DNA of 42,771 nucleotides from a virus. The notes beneath the pieces are model-generated. The model was not told the origin of the DNA, did no database searches, and was given only the letters and a program-made list of their open reading frames with translations. The number at the start of each line of letters is the position of its first letter. Position 1 is the stretch's first letter. The stretch is from positions 1 through 42,771 of IMG/VR virus record IMGVR_UViG_3300025413_000053; one strand, 5' to 3'. A program made the translations under genes and the position numbers. Positions 38,858 to 42,771 of the stretch are shown one piece after another.

Positions 38858-39025
38858 ATGGAAGAAACCAACACGTCAAAAGAAGCACAGGTCTTTGAAC
38901 TCTGCAAGGAGCTTGAAGATACTATGAAGGAAAAGAAGGCTCTTGTTAAGGGCTTTAACGAGGAGATCAAGAGGCTTAAGGCTGAGATCAAGGACCTCAT
39001 TGAACCTCCAGTAGACCTTCCCTAA
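38858..39025 (+). CDS. Small coiled-coil protein
   Basis: 55 aa, almost entirely a charged helix (FELCKELEDTMKEKKALVKG, EEIKRLKAEIKDLIE). It is closely spaced after the zinc-ribbon gene and before the tRNA, and its codon use favours AAG/GAG and CTC, similar to the preceding genes. No family recognised. Confidence 0.6.
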   Translation: MEETNTSKEAQVFELCKELEDTMKEKKALVKGFNEEIKRLKAEIKDLIEPPVDLP

Positions 39026-39036
39026 ATAAAATTTAC

Positions 39037-39109
39037 GGGCTTATAGCTCAAAGGTTAGAGCAGAGGCCTCATAAGCCTTTGGTTCCAGGTTCAAGTCCTG
39101 GTGGGCCCA
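39037..39109 (+). tRNA. tRNA with CAT anticodon, more like tRNA-Ile2 than tRNA-Met
   Basis: 73 nt cloverleaf: acceptor GGGCTTA/TGGGCCC (two G-T pairs), D arm GCTC/GAGC, anticodon arm GAGGC-CTCATAA-GCCTT with anticodon CAT at 39070-39072, and T arm CCAGG-TTCAAGT-CCTGG. The discriminator is A39109, and CCA is not encoded. D-loop length and the TTCAAGT loop match E. coli tRNA-Ile2 (lysidine, AUA-reading) better than elongator tRNA-Met. An AUA-reading tRNA suits this AT-rich genome but needs host TilS. Confidence 0.9.
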
Positions 39110-39124
39110 ATTACTTTAAAATAT

Positions 39125-39367
39125 ATGTCTGAAGAAAATACAAACATCCGGTCCGTACGTCTAATGAATAATCATAATACAAAAGATACTCCTCACTCAA
39201 TTGCTCTTTGGTGTTCTGATCAAGACGAGAAGATTAAAACACTTCAAGACATTTGCTTGGATAATCCTTTAGATCAAGAAGCTAGAAGTATCTTAATACG
39301 ATTAACTCAGATTCAAGAAGAACTAAAAGAGTTGTCTATCGATTGTACTAAACGACTCTTTGTCTAA
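39125..39367 (+). CDS. Small unknown protein after the tRNA
   Basis: 80 aa from ATG 39125 (an in-frame GTG at 39101 lies in the tRNA). The second half is helical (KIKTLQDICLDNPLDQEARS, LTQIQEELKELS). The stop lies 1 nt before the ATG of the next gene. No family recognised. Confidence 0.55.
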   Translation: MSEENTNIRSVRLMNNHNTKDTPHSIALWCSDQDEKIKTLQDICLDNPLDQEARSILIRLTQIQEELKELSIDCTKRLFV

Positions 39368-39368
39368 T

Positions 39369-39563
39369 ATGAAACTTGAACTTGAAACTAAACATGAACA
39401 GTCTTTAGCACAAACTCTTTTTCAATGTTTTGCAATAGTAATAAGTTTGGCGTTGATTGGCCTAGTAGCTTGCTTTATACTCATTCATACAACTAAGACA
39501 GTAATCCAAAACAATCGTCCAATACCAACTAGTTTACTTTATCATGGCAAAGCTACCAACTAA
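39369..39563 (+). CDS. Small single-pass membrane protein
   Basis: 64 aa from ATG 39369. A charged N-terminus is followed by one clear membrane helix at ~19-40 (FAIVISLALIGLVACFILI) and a short tail. No lipobox or signal-peptidase site is clear. It may act on the host envelope (for example superinfection exclusion or lysis control), but this is speculation. It overlaps the next gene by 20 nt. Confidence 0.6.
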   Translation: MKLELETKHEQSLAQTLFQCFAIVISLALIGLVACFILIHTTKTVIQNNRPIPTSLLYHGKATN

Positions 39564-39792
39564 ATACAAACCAAAAGCAAAGAAGGAAAGAGAATACATT
39601 AAGACTATCGTCTTCAAGTACGAACCTACTTTTGAAGAGCGAGAGTCAATTATTCAAAGAGCTATACTGTGTGAGCAAGCTGAACAAAAAGGAAAAGCTC
39701 TTCGTTGGATTATTATAGAAAAAGATATGACTTTAGTAAAAATTAAATACTTTTGCAAAGAGTCTAAAAAGAAATCGTTAAAGAATGATTGA
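39544..39792 (+). CDS. Small basic protein, unknown function
   Basis: 82 aa, Lys-rich (MAKLPTKYKPKAKKEREYIK, CKESKKKSLKND), with a helix-strand core (FEERESIIQRAILCEQAEQK, ALRWIIIEKDMTLVKIKYF). It overlaps genes on both sides, which is usual in this dense small-gene region. No family recognised. Confidence 0.5.
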   Translation: MAKLPTKYKPKAKKEREYIKTIVFKYEPTFEERESIIQRAILCEQAEQKGKALRWIIIEKDMTLVKIKYFCKESKKKSLKND

Positions 39793-40294
39793 CGAATACT
39801 ACGAAGGTAAAGGCTGTAAGTGTCATGCTCATTCTGAATGGGAATGTGCATGCCCTGATGTAGATTGGACTGATCCTGAAGTCTATAAATTGAGAGATGA
39901 AGTTAAAGAGCTTAAGAAGTGGAAAGAAGCTATTGAAGAGCAGCTTGAGATCTGTGGTTTGAATACTATAAACTATAAAGATCCAAAAGAAGCTCTGTAT
40001 CATCTTGTTCATTATCAGATGGAAGGAGCCTATAATGAGGGTGTGAGAGCAAGTGGATGGAAAGAGGCTGTTCTTGAAGAGCTCATAACCTGGCACATTT
40101 ATAGTAGGGAGCATGAGAATAACCCTAAGAAAGCTTTGCATGATTTGGCTGTAGTAAACTCTGATGTAGCAATTTATTTTCATGAGCAAAAGAAGTGGCA
40201 TAAGAAGCTAAAGAATAAAATTATTGAGATCTGGTATAGTACACCATTCCCTTATTGGCTTTATAAGATTGGAAAAATTCAGCCTCCTTTATAG
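39785..40294 (+). CDS. Unknown early-region protein with Cys/His N-terminus
   Basis: 169 aa. The N-terminal 25 residues contain CKCHAHSEWECAC, a possible metal site; the rest is helical and Trp/Lys-rich (KLRDEVKELKKWKEAIEEQL, WKEAVLEELITWHIY). It is the last gene before the first of the repeated sigma70-type promoters. No family recognised. Confidence 0.5.
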   Translation: MIDEYYEGKGCKCHAHSEWECACPDVDWTDPEVYKLRDEVKELKKWKEAIEEQLEICGLNTINYKDPKEALYHLVHYQMEGAYNEGVRASGWKEAVLEELITWHIYSREHENNPKKALHDLAVVNSDVAIYFHEQKKWHKKLKNKIIEIWYSTPFPYWLYKIGKIQPPL

Positions 40295-40323
40295 TTGACA
40301 CCTCCTCCTAAAGCATATAGAAT
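40295..40323 (+). promoter_or_regulatory. Repeated early promoter, copy 1
   Basis: TTGACA (40295-40300), a 17-bp spacer CCTCCTCCTAAAGCATA, and TAGAAT (40318-40323). It overlaps a late-type box AATAAGTA (40321-40328) and lies 11 nt before the ATG at 40335. Confidence 0.8.
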
Positions 40324-40334
40324 AAGTATCAATA

Positions 40335-41051
40335 ATGAAATTTGATGAGGCTATAGAATCATATTTGCCCAAGCAATGGTCTGATACATATCAACAGCTT
40401 ATAAAAGAAGCTCTCATTGTCTCACATGGTGTTGATCATCTTCTCAAAAGAATTTATACATCTGAACTAAAACCATATATACTAAAAAAGCAATTTGATC
40501 CAAACCCTCTGACAACTAATACAAAATATGGTAAACCTGTTGTTTTAAATCTTTATCTTAAACAAGGATATCCCAAACAAGTATTAGATAGTTTGCTTAG
40601 TTTTAGTGGTTATTTTATTGCAAAAGAGATAGAAGATAAAGAGGAAGGGTATGTTGATCTTTTAATTGAGCCAAATAAGCCATCAGAACTAAGTGAGAAA
40701 ACTCTTAGTAAGATACCATTCTTCTATCACATCACAACAGCTACAAATGCAGCTAAAATAAGAGAAATAGGTTTAAATCCTAAACTATCTCAGACAACAT
40801 TTAATCATCCAGGAGATAGAGTTTATCTATTTTATACAGAAGGGAATGGTCAGCTTATTGAAAGCTGGAAAAGAACACTAGCCAGAAGTAAGGGTTTAGA
40901 ACCAAAAGATATGATTGTACTGAAAATTAAAAAGGATACAACAACAAAATATTATTTGGATGAAAGTGCATCGAGTGTTCAATACAATTTACTAGCTTTG
41001 TTTACCTTTAAGAGTATTCATCCAAAGGACATTGAGATTACAAATCTGTGA
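40335..41051 (+). CDS. ADP-ribosyltransferase-fold candidate (Tpt1/DarT-like)
   Basis: 238 aa. The C-terminal half has an ART-like layout: FYHITTATNAAKIREIGLNP (first His strand and following helix), DRVYLFYTEGN, DMIVLKIKKD, and ALFTFKSIHPKDIEI. This resembles KptA/Tpt1 and DarT-like proteins (H.T....I...GL.P ... V.L ... I.P..I). The N-terminal ~120 residues are unrecognised. No definite catalytic Glu or second His was placed. It sits under a strong early promoter, so host takeover by ADP-ribosylation is a reasonable idea but unproven. Confidence 0.45.
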   Translation: MKFDEAIESYLPKQWSDTYQQLIKEALIVSHGVDHLLKRIYTSELKPYILKKQFDPNPLTTNTKYGKPVVLNLYLKQGYPKQVLDSLLSFSGYFIAKEIEDKEEGYVDLLIEPNKPSELSEKTLSKIPFFYHITTATNAAKIREIGLNPKLSQTTFNHPGDRVYLFYTEGNGQLIESWKRTLARSKGLEPKDMIVLKIKKDTTTKYYLDESASSVQYNLLALFTFKSIHPKDIEITNL

Positions 41052-41061
41052 AATTCTTCTC

Positions 41062-41089
41062 TTGACACCTCCTCCTAAAGCTATATAAT
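41062..41089 (+). promoter_or_regulatory. Repeated early promoter, copy 2
   Basis: TTGACA (41062-41067), a 16-bp spacer starting CCTCCTCCTAAAGC, and a perfect TATAAT (41084-41089), exactly 6 nt before the ATG at 41096. The predicted transcription start is the A of ATG. Confidence 0.85.
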
Positions 41090-41095
41090 AAGATT

Positions 41096-41347
41096 ATGTG
41101 TAATTGTGTAAGTCATCATTATTGGAAAGTCTTTTCAAAAAACAAAAAGCATATTAAGACTTATTGGTTGGATGACCCTCGTTTCTTTAAAGTAAAAGAT
41201 AAAGATTTTGTTTTAGAATATTTTTCTAAAAATGTCATTAAAATTTATAATATAATAAAACATACAGATTTAATTTATAAGAGTTGGATACCAGCATCTA
41301 CTAATGCATTAGATAGGTTTATGAATAAGCTTGATACCTCCTCCTAA
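41096..41347 (+). CDS. Small early protein ending in LDTSS
   Basis: 83 aa, basic and aromatic (YWKVFSKNKKHIKTYWLDDP), with a CNC at the N-terminus. The last residues LDTSS and the stop are encoded by copy 3 of the promoter repeat. No family recognised. Such tiny early genes behind strong promoters commonly inhibit host functions. Confidence 0.6.
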   Translation: MCNCVSHHYWKVFSKNKKHIKTYWLDDPRFFKVKDKDFVLEYFSKNVIKIYNIIKHTDLIYKSWIPASTNALDRFMNKLDTSS

Positions 41348-41359
41348 AGCATATAGAAT
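41331..41359 (+). promoter_or_regulatory. Repeated early promoter, copy 3 (within a CDS end)
   Basis: TTGATA (41331-41336), a 17-bp spacer and TAGAAT (41354-41359), 6 nt before the ATG at 41366. The -35 and spacer encode LDTSS-stop of the upstream gene. Confidence 0.8.
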
Positions 41360-41365
41360 AAAATT

Positions 41366-41608
41366 ATGAAATACAAATTAGACATACATAATGGATATCA
41401 TTCAGTATATGCATCTGTACTTGATGAAAATAATAATTGGGTGTGTCATTTGAATTTTAACAAACAACATATCGAAAGTTTGGATAATAGATATAATAAA
41501 GATGGTATGTCAGAAGCTTCTTCAGAATTAGATGTAACCATAAATCAAATATTGTTTAAGGTAAAAGATAAACTTGGTTTGGCTGAATCTCTTGACACCT
41601 CTTCCTAA
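41366..41608 (+). CDS. Small early protein ending in LDTSS
   Basis: 80 aa. MKYKLDIHNGYHSVYASVLD and WVCHLNFNKQHIESLDNRY suggest a small beta-alpha fold. It ends in LDTSS, encoded by promoter copy 4, as does its upstream neighbour, although the two proteins are otherwise unlike. No family recognised. Confidence 0.6.
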   Translation: MKYKLDIHNGYHSVYASVLDENNNWVCHLNFNKQHIESLDNRYNKDGMSEASSELDVTINQILFKVKDKLGLAESLDTSS

Positions 41609-41620
41609 AGCATATAGACT
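41592..41620 (+). promoter_or_regulatory. Repeated early promoter, copy 4 (within a CDS end)
   Basis: TTGACA (41592-41597), a 17-bp spacer (CTCTTCCTAAAGCATA core) and TAGACT (41615-41620), 6 nt before the ATG at 41627. Confidence 0.75.
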
Positions 41621-41626
41621 GTAATA

Positions 41627-41839
41627 ATGGACAACTACAAAATATCAATTGATAGGAATAACAATCTCATCAGTCTCATTTATTGGGATGGAGATAGTGC
41701 TTTGCCAGTTCCTAAAGATTCAAATGATCCAATGAAGGGCTTTGAAGGCAATGTTTTGAAGACAGCAATTAAGATTGAAGGATCAGTTAAGGGGAGTATT
41801 GATTCTCTTTTTGAGATGATTAAGAATCATATTTTATAA
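41627..41839 (+). CDS. Small early protein, unknown function
   Basis: 70 aa. Beta-like start (YKISIDRNNNLISLIYWDGD) and helical end (SVKGSIDSLFEMIKNHIL); the overall plan resembles the 41366 protein (short strands, then a C-terminal helix), so the two may be distant paralogues. Its stop codon lies in the TATAAT of the next promoter. Confidence 0.55.
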   Translation: MDNYKISIDRNNNLISLIYWDGDSALPVPKDSNDPMKGFEGNVLKTAIKIEGSVKGSIDSLFEMIKNHIL

Positions 41840-41840
41840 T
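41811..41840 (+). promoter_or_regulatory. Sigma70-type promoter before coiled-coil gene
   Basis: TTGAGA (41811-41816), an 18-bp spacer and TATAAT (41835-41840), 6 nt before the ATG at 41847. It lacks the CCTCCTCCTAAAGC core. The TAA of the upstream gene is inside the -10. Confidence 0.5.
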
Positions 41841-41846
41841 AAGATT

Positions 41847-42332
41847 ATGATTCACAATTTTATTAAAGAAGATCATAAACAGATCAAAGAAGATGTTCAA
41901 GAGATGAAGAGTTTTGTTGAACAGTTTGATGCTTTGAAACTAGAGAGAGATGCTCTGTGGGTCAAAACTCAAGAGGATGAGAGGGAGATTAATGATTTGA
42001 GAGATATTAATAAGCAGTTGAGACAATGGAAAGAAGAAGCTCTAAAGGTTATGAATCAGTGGAATGAAGTCTCTGATTATATTAATTTGAATGCTGAAGT
42101 AGAGGATCTTGGTAGGTTTGTTCCTCAGATCTGTTTGAAGTATCTTAAGGAGAGGGATGAATTAATTCTTCTAGAAGAATCAATAAAGGTGTTAACTGAT
42201 GAAAGAAATAGATGGCATGAATTGTTTGAAGAAGGTGTAAAGCAACAAAGAGAGGTTGAAGAACAAAGAGATAAAGCTTTGTTGATTGGCAACTCTATTC
42301 CAAACTCTTTATCTCAGGCTAGGAAAGGCTGA
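41847..42332 (+). CDS. Coiled-coil early protein
   Basis: 161 aa, nearly all helix with heptads (DHKQIKEDVQEMKSFVEQFD, EDEREINDLRDINKQLRQWK, LTDERNRWHELFEEGVKQ). No family recognised. The reading frame stops at 42332, but coding-like sequence continues in another frame to 42426, so the natural C-terminus may be different. Confidence 0.55.
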   Translation: MIHNFIKEDHKQIKEDVQEMKSFVEQFDALKLERDALWVKTQEDEREINDLRDINKQLRQWKEEALKVMNQWNEVSDYINLNAEVEDLGRFVPQICLKYLKERDELILLEESIKVLTDERNRWHELFEEGVKQQREVEEQRDKALLIGNSIPNSLSQARKG

Positions 42333-42426
42333 AGATGAACATTACAATACTCTGATGGTACAAGGAGCAGCAAAGTCTTTAGCAGAACTCAAAGGTCTAA
42401 AGTTCTTTGGAGAAGAAGAAGCTTGA
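42333..42426 (+). pseudogene. Possible out-of-frame remainder of the coiled-coil gene
   Basis: The frame shifted by one relative to the upstream gene reads on without a stop (KAEDEHYNTL, VQGAAKSLAELKGLKFFGEE) to TGA at 42424-42426, right before the next promoter. A frameshift mutation, or a separate 23-aa ORF from ATG 42355, would explain it. Confidence 0.35.
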
Positions 42427-42451
42427 AGTGTCCTAAAGATCTCTATAGACT
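42423..42451 (+). promoter_or_regulatory. Repeated early promoter, copy 5 (diverged)
   Basis: TTGAAG (42423-42428), a 17-bp spacer containing TCCTAAAG, and TAGACT (42446-42451), 9 nt before the ATG at 42461. The TCCTAAAG core and spacing link it to copies 1-4. Confidence 0.65.
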
Positions 42452-42460
42452 ATAAGAATC

Positions 42461-42643
42461 ATGAATAAAGAACATGAAGATGTGTTTAATGATGCTACTA
42501 CAAAGTTAGCAAAAAACATTCTACAACTATCAGATAAAACAATATACAATGTACCAGATGATATTTGGCAGAAGATTCAAGATATTAAAAATTATATGAT
42601 AATGAATAACTTTAAAACTCTTGGACCTATTAAATTAAGATAA
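42461..42643 (+). CDS. Small early protein, unknown function
   Basis: 60 aa, helical N-terminus (EDVFNDATTKLAKNILQLSD) then IWQKIQDIKNYMI. It is separated from the next gene by 2 nt. No family recognised. Confidence 0.5.
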   Translation: MNKEHEDVFNDATTKLAKNILQLSDKTIYNVPDDIWQKIQDIKNYMIMNNFKTLGPIKLR

Positions 42644-42645
42644 GA

Positions 42646-42771
42646 ATGAGAACAATCTATGTATCAGCTGAAGTAAAGATTTGGGTAGAGACTGAGATGG
42701 AGGTTGATGATAGTCTCAGTGATGGAGAGATTACTGATGAGGCTAATAAGCTCATTAAAGACATTGCAAGA
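42646..42771 (+). CDS. Partial protein at right window edge
   Basis: ATG at 42646, open to the end of the window (42 codons). Beta-like N-terminus (TIYVSAEVKIWVETEMEVDD) followed by an acidic helix. The start lies 2 nt after the upstream stop, which suggests co-transcription. Confidence 0.5.
   Translation, partial: MRTIYVSAEVKIWVETEMEVDDSLSDGEITDEANKLIKDIAR

Noticed and set aside
1-42771. Integrase, attachment site or lysogeny genes
   Set aside because: No recombinase, repressor or att-like direct repeat was found; everything fits a virulent T4-like plan.

Overview
This AT-rich window is a piece of a large tailed, contractile-tail (T4-like myovirus) bacteriophage genome. The signs are a baseplate, tail-tube and tape-measure gene block with T4-type order and features (gp25-, gp6-, gp27-, gp48-, gp53- and gp54-like), a gp16-like small terminase, a gp44-like clamp loader, both subunits of a class I ribonucleotide reductase, dUTPase, free-standing homing endonucleases, Hsp20, one tRNA, and T4-style late promoter boxes (TATAAATA and close variants). 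The host cannot be named. The early promoters look sigma70-like (TTGACA, 16-18 bp, TATAAT/TAGAAT).

Layout. 1-2.8 kb (minus): baseplate wedge genes (gp25-like, gp6-like) followed by a PKD-domain protein cut by the window edge. 2.9-8.0 kb (plus): nucleotide metabolism, with nrdB and nrdA separated by a GIY-YIG endonuclease and followed by an HNH endonuclease, ending in a strong terminator. 8.1-10.9 kb (plus): hsp20, a nucleotidyltransferase-like protein, a HiPIP-like Fe-S mini-protein, a methyltransferase and a small ORF. 10.9-16.5 kb (plus): accessory virion proteins, including a Cys-rich/LamG protein, a YadA-head-like repeat fibre, small proteins of high-expression appearance with structured leaders and their own terminators, and a fibre C-terminus relic. 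16.5-19.05 kb (plus): a tightly coupled operon of a glycosyltransferase, an ANL/PaaK-like adenylating enzyme and a coiled-coil mini-protein behind its own sigma70-like promoter. 19.04-23.9 kb (minus): two small membrane or accessory genes, a 1101-aa coiled-coil fibre and small terminase. 23.9-25.5 kb (plus): a small ORF, dUTPase and clamp loader. 25.5-36.2 kb (minus): the tail hub/tube/tape-measure cluster. 36.3-42.8 kb (plus): early-looking genes, namely a RadA-like ATPase of higher GC, many small unknown proteins, a tRNA with a CAT anticodon, an ADP-ribosyltransferase-fold candidate, and a run of tiny genes each behind a repeated sigma70-type promoter.

The most interesting general signal is in the starts of first genes. 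Late-type boxes (consensus NATAA[A/G]TA) lie 5-7 nt before many start codons on both strands, and the early -10 boxes lie exactly 6 nt before several start codons. Both spacings place the predicted transcription start on or next to the A of ATG, with no Shine-Dalgarno between. This suggests systematic leaderless (or near-leaderless) mRNAs, while internal cistrons keep AAGGAG-type sites or use TAATG/ATGA coupling. Two of the early promoters also encode the last residues (LDTSS) and stop codon of the gene upstream.
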